Source: JANNVK01 sp031430435
GTDB taxonomy: Bacteria > Acidobacteriota > Blastocatellia > Pyrinomonadales > Pyrinomonadaceae
Assembly (NCBI GenBank): GCA_031430435.1
Contig: JANPBM010000041.1
Span: 5,410-69,409, forward strand
Reading direction: 5' to 3'
Length of the DNA stretch: 64,000 nucleotides
A model generated the notes under the pieces. That model made no database searches. It had not been told where the DNA came from and saw only the letters and a list, made by a program, of their open reading frames with translations. Position numbers and translations under genes: made by a program. This document shows positions 52,965-61,846 of the stretch, piece by piece; the first letter of the stretch is position 1; every line of letters starts with the position of its first letter.

Positions 52965-53182
52965 TGATATTCGGAAAACTCCTCAATCGGATCATCAAAA
53001 TTATCTTTAATTTCGATTAAACCTTTCGCACTTCCAAATTGCGGACGCGGTTTTGCTATTTGAAAAGGCACAAGTTTTACGGCTTTTTCAGATTCTTCTA
53101 TCACGACTTCTTCGCCATTTAAAGCTGCCGCGACCAGGCTTGTCAGACTTATTTTCGCTTGTTCAATGCTTACATGTTGCAT
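52961..53182 (-). CDS. Phd/YefM-type antitoxin paired with VapC
   Basis: 73 residues. The N-terminal QHVSIEQAKISLTSLVAAALNGEEVVIEES segment is the Phd/YefM fold that binds DNA and sets up autoregulation. The C-terminal half is acidic and extended, as needed to wrap the PIN toxin. It precedes and overlaps vapC by four bases, the normal antitoxin-first order. Confidence 0.88.
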   Translation of the reverse strand: MQHVSIEQAKISLTSLVAAALNGEEVVIEESEKAVKLVPFQIAKPRPQFGSAKGLIEIKDNFDDPIEEFSEYQ

Positions 53183-53194
53183 AGTTATTATATT

Positions 53195-54775
53195 TTAGCT
53201 TTCTTTGTCCGCGAACAACAAACTCGCAATCAAAGCAACAATAAAAGTTGTCGAACTTCCGACAAGTACATACCAAGTCCACGCCAACGGAGTTGCTTCG
53301 GGGATAATCGCAAAACGCTTAACAAATTCCAAATAAAGGAAATAACTCATTAACGTCAAACTCGTCAGCATTCCGATAAGAGCGTGCGTTTGCGTTGCTT
53401 TTTTGAGAAATGTCCCGACTAGAAAAACGCCCAAAATCGGTCCGTTAATCAAGCCGGCAATTGATAGTGCCGAATCTAAAGCCGAGCGTTCTTGCTTCAT
53501 CACAAACAACGCGACCAAAATCTGCACAATTCCGAAGAAAACTGTCAGAATACTCGCCATTCTGAGAAGGTGTTTATCATCCGCAGTTTTCTTGAGCGGT
53601 TTGTATAAGTCTTGCACAAAGGTTGCCGCAATCGAGTTTAACGAACTCGACAAAGCTGCCGCAAAGATTGCTGCAACAACTATTCCGCTCAATCCGCTTG
53701 GCATGTGTTTGGTGATGAAATCGGGGAAAATTTTGTCGCCTCCGGTAAAGGGAAATGCTCCGGTTGCCGTTGCATAACCTTCCAATGCAAACGGCTGATA
53801 AAACGCGAAAAGCAGAACGCCGATGAACAAAAATCCGATGAATTGTCCGAGAACAACTGCTCCCGAACTTAACAATGCAAAGGATGCAGAGCTTGCTTTA
53901 TCGGTGCAAAGATAGCGTTGGACAAGATATTGGTCTGTTCCGTGCGTTGACATTGTTAAAAAGCAACCGCCGATTAAACCCGCGAAAAATGTAAATGTTT
54001 TTGTAAAATCAAACGGCAGATTAAACTGAATTTCCGACAAAAACGGAATCGGCAAGAAGTATTTTGTGTCGCGGATTCCGAAGTCGAACAAATTAAACTT
54101 GTTAAACTGGCTTCCGATTTCGATTACGCGAGCTGGTCCGCCGTCAACTTGGTTCAAAATTACGACCGCCGCCGCGATTGCTCCGAAGATGTAGATGCCG
54201 AGTTGCACAACCTCAACCCAAATCACCGCTTCCATTCCGCCGAAGAACGTGAAAATAATCATCACCACGCCGAGCAAAATGATAGACAAAATAATAATCG
54301 TGTTCGGATTCGCGTCCGGCACAAACGCGACATAAACTGCCGCGAGAACAATCGCCGTCAACAAAAGTCTGATCCCGTCGGCAATATTCCGCATTATCAC
54401 AAATAAACCGGACGCAAGCATCTTAACTTTCTCGCCGAATCTATCGCCCAAAAGTTGATAAACCGTGAACAATTCGCCTTTGAAATACATCGGAATAAAG
54501 AGCAGCGAAATCACCACGCGACCGAGCATATAACCGAAAACGAGTTGCAAAAACTCGAAATTGCCGTTCTTTGCAAACGCGATTCCGGGAACGGAAATAA
54601 ACGTAATCGTCGAAGTTTCCGTGGCGACAATCGAAGCCGAAATCGCCCACCACGGCACGTTTCTGTCGCCGACAAAATAATCTTTCGTCGTTTCCTGTTT
54701 GCCCGAATAAAAGATACCGAACAGCGTAATGCCGATGAGATATCCGAAGATGATGATTAGGTCTAATGTTTGCAT
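53195..54775 (-). CDS. Sodium:solute symporter (SSS family)
   Basis: 526 residues with about 13-14 membrane segments. The SSS core is recognisable from GKQETTKDYFVGDRNVPWWAISASIVATETSTITFISVPG-type sequence in the first 70 residues and ATAAFVQDLYKP-like sequence near 385. The substrate cannot be read. Neighbouring glycosidase and peptidase genes suggest a sugar or cell-wall-derived amino sugar, but that is inference. No gene lies within 600 bases upstream. Confidence 0.85.
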   Translation of the reverse strand: MQTLDLIIIFGYLIGITLFGIFYSGKQETTKDYFVGDRNVPWWAISASIVATETSTITFISVPGIAFAKNGNFEFLQLVFGYMLGRVVISLLFIPMYFKGELFTVYQLLGDRFGEKVKMLASGLFVIMRNIADGIRLLLTAIVLAAVYVAFVPDANPNTIIILSIILLGVVMIIFTFFGGMEAVIWVEVVQLGIYIFGAIAAAVVILNQVDGGPARVIEIGSQFNKFNLFDFGIRDTKYFLPIPFLSEIQFNLPFDFTKTFTFFAGLIGGCFLTMSTHGTDQYLVQRYLCTDKASSASFALLSSGAVVLGQFIGFLFIGVLLFAFYQPFALEGYATATGAFPFTGGDKIFPDFITKHMPSGLSGIVVAAIFAAALSSSLNSIAATFVQDLYKPLKKTADDKHLLRMASILTVFFGIVQILVALFVMKQERSALDSALSIAGLINGPILGVFLVGTFLKKATQTHALIGMLTSLTLMSYFLYLEFVKRFAIIPEATPLAWTWYVLVGSSTTFIVALIASLLFADKES

Positions 54776-55403
54776 TGTTTGTTAAAATGGATAAATTTAC
54801 GGCTTCTGCCAAGTCGTTAAAAAGACCGTTCTAAATTGTTTCAATGCAATTTACAACAATTATTTTGAACAAAAAAGAAGGTCTTTCAAGAATGGATATT
54901 AGCACAAAACCAAAGTTATTTGAAACAAAAACGTAACAACCATTGTTGGCGATTTTCGCCGGCATTACCGATTTACGAACCGAAATCGGTATCAGATATA
55001 AACTGCCCAAAATTTCTCCGGTTTCGAGTGTTACTTTAGCTATTTGAAAAACGACTCGATTAATCGACAATTTTATATGAAAATCCTACTTCCATTGCGG
55101 TTATTTCAAAACTATTATTCAGAAAAACAAAAAAATTACCGTATTTTTGCCATAGTCTTTTACCCGTTGGTTTTCCAACCTTGAATTCCGAAAGATAGTC
55201 CGCACAATGGAACGTCTTGATTTTAAGCCGGAGTTTACAATGCCCGTCGTTGGTAAATTTTGGAATGTTATTTTCATTTCGAGCCGAGCGAAACGTTCTT
55301 TAGCCATAAAAATACTCCAAGCAATTTTTAATTTACTTGGAGTCAGTAACTCGTTTGGTTTGTTTACAACTATATTATTCAATATGCAAACGCTTTGCAA
55401 CAA
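54776..55403. other. 628-base stretch without a recognised gene
   Basis: Open frames here are short, and none has a family match or a good ribosome site. The part next to glmS holds its terminator. The rest could be the leader of the symporter gene or decayed sequence. Confidence 0.5.
55306..55343 (-). terminator. Terminator of glmS
   Basis: ACTCCAAG (55314-55321) pairs with CTTGGAGT (55336-55343) over a 14-base loop. On minus the stem is followed by ATTTTTA. It lies 60 bases beyond the glmS stop. Confidence 0.65.
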
Positions 55404-57263
55404 TTATTCAACCGTAACGCTTTTGGCGAGATTTCGCGGCTGATCTACATCGCAACCGCGTCGAACGGCGATGTGGTAACTGAGTAATTGCAAAGGAATA
55501 ATCGACAAAATCGGTGCGAGTAAATCAGATGCTTCGGGTATCTCGATGACGTAATTTGAAACTGTCGAACTCATCGTATCGCCTTCGGTTAAGATCGAAA
55601 CGATAATTCCGTCGCGGGCTTTTACTTCCACAATATTTGAATGCGTTTTTTCGTATCGCAATTCACTCGCCGCGTTTCCTTTTTCCTTGGTATTGACGAC
55701 AACGACCGGTAATTTTTCGTCGATTAAAGCGTTCGGACCGTGTTTCATCTCGCCGGCAGGATAACCTTCGGCGTGAATATATGAAATTTCCTTGAGCTTT
55801 AAAGCACCTTCTAACGCAACGGGGAAATTGATTCCGCGTCCCAAATATAAGAAGTCTTGCACACGGAAAAACTCTTTCGACAGTTCTTCGATGCTGTCCG
55901 CGTCGTTTAAAAGTGTCTCGATTTTCAACGGAAGTTCGGCTAATTCTTGGGCGTGATATTTCGCTTGGGTTTCATCAATTTTTCCGCGAAGTTGTCCCAA
56001 ATAAAGTGCGAATAAATACAACGCAATCATCTGCGACGTGAAAGCCTTGGTTGACGCAACGCCGATTTCAGGTCCCGCATGAGTCAAAATTGTGCCGTCG
56101 GCTTCACGCGTAATCATCGAACCGTGAACGTTGCAAACCGCTAAAACCTTGCAACCGCTCAGTTTAGCTTCTCGCATTGCGGCGATTGTGTCCGCCGTTT
56201 CACCCGATTGCGAAATAACAATCAGCAAATCGGTTTCGCTCAAAACCGGATTGCGGTAACGGAATTCGGAGGCGTAATCGACTTCAACCGGAACTCTCGC
56301 CAGTTGTTCGAGCATATATTTTCCGGCAAGTCCGGCGTGCCAACTTGTTCCGCAAGCCGCGATTTTAATCGACGTTACGCCTTGAAAATCAGCTTCGGAA
56401 ATATTCATTTCGTCCAAGTAAACTTTGCCTGTCTCAAGCGAAACGCGACCCTGCACGGTATCGCGAACGGCACGCGGCTGCTCGTAAATTTCCTTGAGCA
56501 TAAAATGCTTGAAACCGCCTTTTTCCGCCATAATCGGATCCCAAGTAATACGTTGCTGTTTGGGTTCAACGGCGTTTCCGTCAAAATCCGTTACTTTTAC
56601 CGAATCTTTTGTCAGCACGGCAATTTCTTTTTCGCCAAGATAAAAAACATCGCGTGTATGTTGCAAAATCGCGGGAATGTCGGAAGCAACAAAAAATTCG
56701 CCGTCGCCTAAACCTATGACCACGGGCGGACCTTCGCGGACAACCACGATTGTATCGGCAACATCGGCGGAAATGATTGACAAGGCGAAAATTCCACGAA
56801 GTTGTTTGACGGCTTGCCGCACGGCAGGTTCAAATTCCAAGCCCGATTTCATTATTTCTTCAATCAAATGCGGGACAATTTCCGTATCGGTTTCGGTTTT
56901 GAACTCGTGTCCTTTTTCGCGGAGCATTTCTTTGAGCTGCAAATAATTTTCGATAATTCCGTTGTGAACAACTACAATTCTGCCCGAACAATCACGATGC
57001 GGATGAGCGTTTTCCTCAGTCGGACGACCGTGAGTTGCCCATCGCGTATGACCGATTCCGTAATTGCCGTCAAGCGGATTGAGCCGAATAACTTCTTCCA
57101 GATTGCGAAGTTTTCCCTCGGCACGACGTAATGTAAGTTCGTGATTTTCATCAACCACGGCAATTCCTGCCGAGTCGTAACCGCGATATTCCAATTTCCG
57201 TAAACCTTCGATAATCAAAGGCACATCTTGTTTATTTCCAACGTATCCAACAATTCCACACAT
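55404..57263 (-). CDS. glmS: Glutamine--fructose-6-phosphate aminotransferase GlmS
   Basis: 619 residues. The class II glutaminase domain begins MCGIVGYVG with catalytic Cys2 after Met removal, and LEYRGYDSAG and HTRWATHG follow. Two SIS domains bind fructose 6-phosphate (CGTSWHAGLA, SQSGETADTI, TKAFTSQ). The C-terminus PRNLAKSVTVE is exact. It makes GlcN-6-P, the first committed step to UDP-GlcNAc. The gene starts seven bases after a small BrnA-like gene in the order yvcK, glmU, brnA-like, glmS. There is no room for a glmS ribozyme in front of it. Confidence 0.97.
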   Translation of the reverse strand: MCGIVGYVGNKQDVPLIIEGLRKLEYRGYDSAGIAVVDENHELTLRRAEGKLRNLEEVIRLNPLDGNYGIGHTRWATHGRPTEENAHPHRDCSGRIVVVHNGIIENYLQLKEMLREKGHEFKTETDTEIVPHLIEEIMKSGLEFEPAVRQAVKQLRGIFALSIISADVADTIVVVREGPPVVIGLGDGEFFVASDIPAILQHTRDVFYLGEKEIAVLTKDSVKVTDFDGNAVEPKQQRITWDPIMAEKGGFKHFMLKEIYEQPRAVRDTVQGRVSLETGKVYLDEMNISEADFQGVTSIKIAACGTSWHAGLAGKYMLEQLARVPVEVDYASEFRYRNPVLSETDLLIVISQSGETADTIAAMREAKLSGCKVLAVCNVHGSMITREADGTILTHAGPEIGVASTKAFTSQMIALYLFALYLGQLRGKIDETQAKYHAQELAELPLKIETLLNDADSIEELSKEFFRVQDFLYLGRGINFPVALEGALKLKEISYIHAEGYPAGEMKHGPNALIDEKLPVVVVNTKEKGNAASELRYEKTHSNIVEVKARDGIIVSILTEGDTMSSTVSNYVIEIPEASDLLAPILSIIPLQLLSYHIAVRRGCDVDQPRNLAKSVTVE

Positions 57264-57270
57264 ATATTTT

Positions 57271-57543
57271 TCAGTTTGAGTTACCCAAATTCTTTTTAAT
57301 TTCTTCCGTTAAAGCCTTAATAAATTTCTTATCCGCCGGCAATTGCTTGGTATCAATTTTTACCTTTTTACTTTTTACTTTTACTTTTTTCCCGCCTTCC
57401 ACAATTGCCCGAAGTTCTTGATTTATCTGAGTTTGATAAGGTGCGGAATTGGCTTGCGACGCTCGTTTTTTGAAAAATTCCAAAATATCGGCATCAATTT
57501 TTATCGTGATTTGCACTTTTTGAATCGTTTGTTCTTCGCTCAT
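57271..57543 (-). CDS. BrnA-antitoxin-like small protein (orphan)
   Basis: 90 residues. VQITIKIDADILEFFKKRASQANSAPYQTQINQELRAIVEGG-type sequence in residues 9-50 follows the BrnA ribbon-helix-helix pattern (D-x-D/E...F...Y-Q-T-x-I-N-x-x-L-R). A Lys/Val-rich stretch (KKVKVKSKKVK, 52-62) comes from the T/A-rich repeat tract at 57362-57390. No BrnT toxin is adjacent. It sits between glmU (34 bases upstream) and glmS (7 bases downstream), so it may act as a DNA-binding regulator. Confidence 0.65.
   Translation of the reverse strand: MSEEQTIQKVQITIKIDADILEFFKKRASQANSAPYQTQINQELRAIVEGGKKVKVKSKKVKIDTKQLPADKKFIKALTEEIKKNLGNSN
57362..57390 (+). repeat. Irregular ACTTTTT repeat tract within the BrnA-like gene
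   Basis: Four units of 6-8 bases (ACCTTTTT, ACTTTTT, ACTTTT, ACTTTTTT). They encode the Lys/Val-rich linker. Less regular than the other heptamer arrays. Confidence 0.5.
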
Positions 57544-57577
57544 ATAATTATCAGTAATTATGTCTCATTATTTGTAA

Positions 57578-58963
57578 TTACTCAAGTGTTTTAATTGCTC
57601 TGGCAGGTGAGCCGACGACCAATTTATTTTCCCCAACATCTTTGTTTACAACGCTTCCTGCACCTGTTACGGCACCGTCGCCAACTTTTATCGGTGCAAT
57701 CAACATTGTATCGGAACCAATTTTGACGCGGTTGCCGATGATGGTTGCGTGTTTGTTTACGCCATCGTAATTACAAGTAATTGTTCCCGCCCCAATGTTG
57801 GTTTTTTCGCCGATTGTCGCGTCGCCCAAATAGGTTAAATGATTTGCTTTCGAGCCGCGACCGAGAATTGTTTTCTTTAGTTCGACAAAGTTTCCGACCT
57901 TCGATTTTTCTTCGAGACGGGCGTGTACCCGTAAATGCGCGAATGGTCCGACCGTGCAACTGTTGGAAATTTCGGAATCCGTAATCACGCAATTATCTAA
58001 AATCTCAACGCCGCCGCCGATTTTTGAATTTGTGATGCGCGTGTTCGATCGAATCGTACAACCATCGCCGATAACCGTATTTCCCTCGATAAAAACGTTC
58101 GGATAAATCACCGTATCGCGTCCGATCTTTGCTTCGGCAGAAATATAGGTTGCACGCGGATTGATGAACGTAACACCGTAATCGAGCATCAGTTTTTTGA
58201 TTGTCCGAAGCCTCATAACTCTTTCTAAATCAGCGAGTTGAACGCGATTATTGATACCTTCGATCTCGTTTTTGTCGTGATGTTGATAAATTGCCACGTC
58301 TTCGCCGTCTTGTCGCAAAAGTTGCGGAACATCGGTCAAATAATACTCGCCTTGAGCGTTTTCGTTTTTGACTTTGGCGAGATATTCAAACAACTTTTTC
58401 GTATCGAAACAATAAATCCCCGAATTGATTTCTTTGATTTTTCGTTCGTCTTCGGTCGCGTCTTTTTGCTCGACAATTCGATCGAATAAACCTTCGGGAT
58501 TTCTGACAATTCTGCCGTAACCCGTTGAATCGTCAAATTTTACGGTTAAAATAGTACACGCGGCGCCGTGTCCGCGATGGGCGTGATGTTGTTGAACCAA
58601 CGCCGCCAAAGTCTCTGCCCGAATCATCGGAACATCGCCGGAAAGCACGAGCAACGTCGAATTTTCATTTTCCAACAAATGACGCGCAGAATTTACGGCG
58701 TGTCCCGTGCCAAGTTGTTCGTTCTGCCACGCGAAACCGGTTTGCGATTCGTCTAATTCGTTCAAAACAGATGCTTTAACATCTTCGCCTTGATGACCGA
58801 TGACGACAAAAATCTTGCGCGGAGCAAGCGCGGTCGCCGTTCGGCAAACGTGATTGATAAGCGGACGACCGTCGATTTTGTGCAAAACCTTCGCCAATTC
58901 GGACTTCATCCGAGTTCCCAAACCTGCCGCTAAAACTAAAATATCGAGCTGTGGATTATCCAT
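57578..58963 (-). CDS. glmU: Bifunctional GlcNAc-1-P uridyltransferase / GlcN-1-P acetyltransferase GlmU
   Basis: 461 residues. N-terminal pyrophosphorylase: LAAGLGTRMKSELAKVLH near residue 12-29, QLGTGHAV near 82, LSGDVPMI near 106. C-terminal left-handed beta-helix with hexapeptide repeats from about 255, ending with the acetyltransferase NCDG-type site (TCNYDGVNKHAT near 385-395). It makes UDP-GlcNAc, the donor for the FucNAc pathway and peptidoglycan. A heptamer array lies just upstream. Confidence 0.96.
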   Translation of the reverse strand: MDNPQLDILVLAAGLGTRMKSELAKVLHKIDGRPLINHVCRTATALAPRKIFVVIGHQGEDVKASVLNELDESQTGFAWQNEQLGTGHAVNSARHLLENENSTLLVLSGDVPMIRAETLAALVQQHHAHRGHGAACTILTVKFDDSTGYGRIVRNPEGLFDRIVEQKDATEDERKIKEINSGIYCFDTKKLFEYLAKVKNENAQGEYYLTDVPQLLRQDGEDVAIYQHHDKNEIEGINNRVQLADLERVMRLRTIKKLMLDYGVTFINPRATYISAEAKIGRDTVIYPNVFIEGNTVIGDGCTIRSNTRITNSKIGGGVEILDNCVITDSEISNSCTVGPFAHLRVHARLEEKSKVGNFVELKKTILGRGSKANHLTYLGDATIGEKTNIGAGTITCNYDGVNKHATIIGNRVKIGSDTMLIAPIKVGDGAVTGAGSVVNKDVGENKLVVGSPARAIKTLE

Positions 58964-58966
58964 TTG

Positions 58967-58994
58967 AATTAAAAATTAAGAATTAAAAATGTAG
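58967..58994 (+). repeat. Heptamer array upstream of glmU
   Basis: Four units: AATTAAA, AATTAAG, AATTAAA, AATGTAG. It lies three bases from the glmU start codon, in the gap to yvcK. Confidence 0.72.
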
Positions 58995-59032
58995 AAATTA
59001 TAAAAACCGGGACATTGATAACTCTTTTAATA

Positions 59033-60088
59033 CTAACTGCTGACTGCTGAATGTTGCCGATTGGTTACAGCTTTTTTTTCCTGTATCGCGCAAAGTAAAA
59101 TTGTTTGCGCCAATCTTTCGGGATGATGACGAACTTTTTCGCCGTCGTCCAATAAATTTCCGTAAATAAGTTCCGCGCCGTCAATGGTTTCGGGCGAGAT
59201 TGAACCGTGAACGCCGATTTGTTCCGCACCGTCTTCGGCATACATTTTGGCTTGCAAATCACTGACCGGACGATTATTCAACACAACATAATCAAATTCA
59301 AATTGCGGCGCGTGTTCGCGGATTGCTTCCAAATGTTTTCTTGCCGAATAGCCGTCGGTTTCGCCGGGTTGTGTCATGAGGTTGCAAATAAAGACTTTAA
59401 CGGCTTTTGATGCGGCGATTGCCTGAGCTACGCCGTCAACCAAAAGCGGCGGCAAAAGCGATGTGTAAAGCGAACCCGGACCGATTGTAACAACGCTTGC
59501 CTCGTTTATCGCCGTAATTGCTTCGGGCAACGGCAAACAGTTTCGAGGAAAAAGTCTAATGTGTTTGATCGATTTGCCGAATTTTGCCAGATTTGTTTCA
59601 CCGCGAATCAACGTGCCGTCGTTTAATTCGGCGATTAAATGAACATCGGCGTTGGTCGCAGGATAGATATGACCTTTCATCGCCAAAATTTCGGATGAAA
59701 GTCGGACGGCTTCGGCAAAATCACCCGTAATTTCAGTTAAAGCGGCGAGAAAAATGTTGCCGAAACTGTGTCCGCCAAGTTCGCCGTCGCCGCGAAAACG
59801 ATGTTGAAAAAGTTTTGAAAGCAGGTGCGAATCTTCGGAAAGAGCGACCATACAACTGCGGACATCGCCCGGAGCAAGCATCCGTAATTCGTTGCGGAGT
59901 CGTCCCGAACTTCCGCCATCGTCCGAAACCGCCACAATGCCCGAAAGTTTATTCAGCCAAACAGGTTCGCTTTGGCTTGCCTCCACAAATCGTTTCAAAC
60001 CCGAAAGTACCGTCGAAAGTCCTGTGCCGCCGCCAATCGAGACAACATTCAAGCCAAACGGATTTTCAGAAAAAACATGATTTTTCAT
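59033..60088 (-). CDS. yvcK: YvcK/CofD-like UDP-sugar-binding protein (UPF0052)
   Basis: 351 residues. VVSIGGGTGLSTVLSGLKRF near residue 15-34 is the nucleotide-sugar loop. VAVSDDGGSSGRLR near 52-65 and PGDVRSCMVALS, then VTIGPGSLYTSLLPPLLVDG near 205-224 complete the family. In Firmicutes and Mycobacterium this protein binds UDP-GlcNAc and adjusts carbon flow to cell-wall precursors; in Bacillus it stimulates GlmS. Here it heads the series that makes UDP-GlcNAc. Confidence 0.92.
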   Translation of the reverse strand: MKNHVFSENPFGLNVVSIGGGTGLSTVLSGLKRFVEASQSEPVWLNKLSGIVAVSDDGGSSGRLRNELRMLAPGDVRSCMVALSEDSHLLSKLFQHRFRGDGELGGHSFGNIFLAALTEITGDFAEAVRLSSEILAMKGHIYPATNADVHLIAELNDGTLIRGETNLAKFGKSIKHIRLFPRNCLPLPEAITAINEASVVTIGPGSLYTSLLPPLLVDGVAQAIAASKAVKVFICNLMTQPGETDGYSARKHLEAIREHAPQFEFDYVVLNNRPVSDLQAKMYAEDGAEQIGVHGSISPETIDGAELIYGNLLDDGEKVRHHPERLAQTILLCAIQEKKAVTNRQHSAVSS

Positions 60089-60532
60089 TAAATTGATTTA
60101 ATTCAAGCCGACCGGCAAAAAGTCTTATTGTTCAACGACTTTATAAACTGTTCTCAAAACATAATAAATCTCGGCGATTCTGCCGTTTTATGTTTGTAAC
60201 CTTTTTACTTGATGCTTATGATTGAAAGATGCTCAAAAATCGGAGCGGAGGTTTACTCTCGATTTGCAGTTTAACATTATTTTATTTGTTTAAGCAATAG
60301 AAAATTCTGATACTGATACTCCGAAATGCTTATGTTTAATGAAATTTTTGTTAAATTTGAATAAACATAAAAAAACACTTGAAGCCTTGTGATTGAATAT
60401 GTTAAATTAAAAGTGCGGTTTGATGTTTTATCTGCTCAAATTACCGTAAAAGTTTTGCCGAATGCGGATTCGGTTGAAACTTAAATAATTTACATACCTT
60501 TAAATTTACCAAAAAAAGTAGAATAACGACTC
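60089..60532. other. 444-base divergent regulatory region between yvcK and mglB
   Basis: AT-rich, no open frame with a family match, no tRNA. A possible sigma-70-like pair TTGAAG-17 bases-TTAAAT lies about 150 bases before mglB. Both flanking genes read away from it, so both promoters must lie here. Confidence 0.4.
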
Positions 60533-61015
60533 ATGGCAGAAACGCCCATTGTAATACACGAAACCCAGTTTCACAGGATTAAAACTGTTCTTGCTCGCCT
60601 CTGCGTTGAATCGGCGGCGCGGGTTGTTTTGCTTGTGGATCGTGATGGTCAACCGATTGCTCATTACGGCGACATCGGCGATTTGGACACGACTTCGTTT
60701 TCGTCTTTAGCGGCGGGAAACGTCGCGGCGACCAGCACGATGGCGCGTTTGTTGGGCGAACACACTTTTCCGACCGTTTCACACGAAGGCGAACGCGAAA
60801 GCCTGTATATGTGCGTCATCGGGCGAAGTTTATTGGTCGTGGTGTTCGACGATCGTTCGACACTCGGTTTAGTAAAATTGCGGACAAAACGAGCAAGTTA
60901 CGAAGTGGCGACGATTTTAGACGACATTACCAAAGAATCGGAGCAGCATCGAATCAACCAAGACACCTTTTTTTCTGAGATTACCGACGAGGACATTGAC
61001 AGCCTGTTCAGTTAA
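60533..61015 (+). CDS. mglB: MglB-like Roadblock/LC7 protein
   Basis: 160 residues of the Roadblock/LC7 fold: LARLCVESAARVVLLVDRDGQPIAHYGD near residues 22-49, LAAGNVAATSTMARLLG near 61-77, and a helical, acidic C-terminus. MglB is the GTPase-activating protein of MglA and marks the lagging pole in myxobacteria. MglA is encoded 27 bases downstream, the conserved order. No strong ribosome site is seen before the ATG. Confidence 0.93.
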   Translation: MAETPIVIHETQFHRIKTVLARLCVESAARVVLLVDRDGQPIAHYGDIGDLDTTSFSSLAAGNVAATSTMARLLGEHTFPTVSHEGERESLYMCVIGRSLLVVVFDDRSTLGLVKLRTKRASYEVATILDDITKESEQHRINQDTFFSEITDEDIDSLFS

Positions 61016-61042
61016 AATTATCTTTTATAACGTAAAACAGTT

Positions 61043-61627
61043 ATGACTTTTATCAATTACGCTTCACGCGAAATAAATTGCAAAATCGTATATTACGGAC
61101 CGGGTTTGTGCGGTAAAACGACCAACCTGCAATATATTTACGATTCAACGGCTCCGCAAGCCAAAGGGAAATTAATCAGTTTGGCGACCGAAACCGACCG
61201 CACGTTATTTTTCGACTTTATGCCGTTGGAACTCGGCACGGTTCGCGGTTTCAAAACTCGTTTTCATCTTTATACGGTTCCGGGTCAAGTTTATTATGAT
61301 GCTTCGCGGAAATTGATTTTGAAAGGCGTGGACGGCGTGGTGTTTGTCGCGGATTCGCAAGAAGAACGAATGGACGCAAATATCGAATCGCTTTATAATT
61401 TAGAAGAAAATATGCAATCGCAAGGCTACGATTTGGCGCAAGTTCCATACGTTCTGCAATTTAATAAACGTGATTTGCCGAATGTTTGCACGGTTGAGGA
61501 ACTAACCGCCGAACTCCAACGCAAAGGCGAACCGACCTACGAAGCCGTCGCCTCAAAAGGCATCGGCGTTTTTGACACGCTCAAAGCCATCGCCAAACAA
61601 GTTTTGACGGAACTGCGAAAAGGTTAA
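61043..61627 (+). CDS. mglA: MglA-like small Ras-type GTPase
   Basis: 194 residues. P-loop YYGPGLCGKTTN at residues 17-28, switch I region TETDRTLFFDFMP near 50, TVPGQVYYDASRKLIL near 78-93 in place of the usual DTAG, and LQFNKRDLP near 139 as the NKxD motif. The switch-II TVPGQ form is typical of MglA. It controls polarity of motility and type IV pili with MglB. A strong terminator follows. Confidence 0.95.
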   Translation: MTFINYASREINCKIVYYGPGLCGKTTNLQYIYDSTAPQAKGKLISLATETDRTLFFDFMPLELGTVRGFKTRFHLYTVPGQVYYDASRKLILKGVDGVVFVADSQEERMDANIESLYNLEENMQSQGYDLAQVPYVLQFNKRDLPNVCTVEELTAELQRKGEPTYEAVASKGIGVFDTLKAIAKQVLTELRKG

Positions 61628-61641
61628 AATTAAACAAATTA

Positions 61642-61683
61642 AAAAAAAGCCGCCGAGTTTATATAAACTTCGGCGGTTTTTTC
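61642..61683 (+). terminator. Intrinsic terminator after mglA
   Basis: CCGCCGA (61650-61656) pairs with TCGGCGG (61670-61676); the loop can close further through GTTTA/TAAAC. A-run before, T-run after. Confidence 0.88.
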
Positions 61684-61846
61684 TTTATCGAAAAATTGTT
61701 TGCAATTTTCAAAAACTGTGATACCTTTGACGTGTAAATTCATTTTGTGAAAATTCCCAACATTTCCCGAAGTTTTACTTCCTGCAAATACGAGTTTTTA
61801 CATCTCTATTTACCGATAAATTAAACACCAAATTTGGAGGTTCTAA

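Noticed and set aside
54831..55070. Minus-strand open frame of 79 codons upstream of the symporter
   Set aside because: Composition and lack of a ribosome site or recognisable motif do not support a gene.
55119..55403. Small minus-strand open frame after glmS (94 codons)
   Set aside because: It has no family match, no ribosome site and contains the glmS terminator; treated as noncoding.
57264..57270. glmS ribozyme/riboswitch leader
   Set aside because: Only seven bases separate glmS from the upstream gene, and the next gap is 34 bases; the ribozyme needs well over 100 bases.
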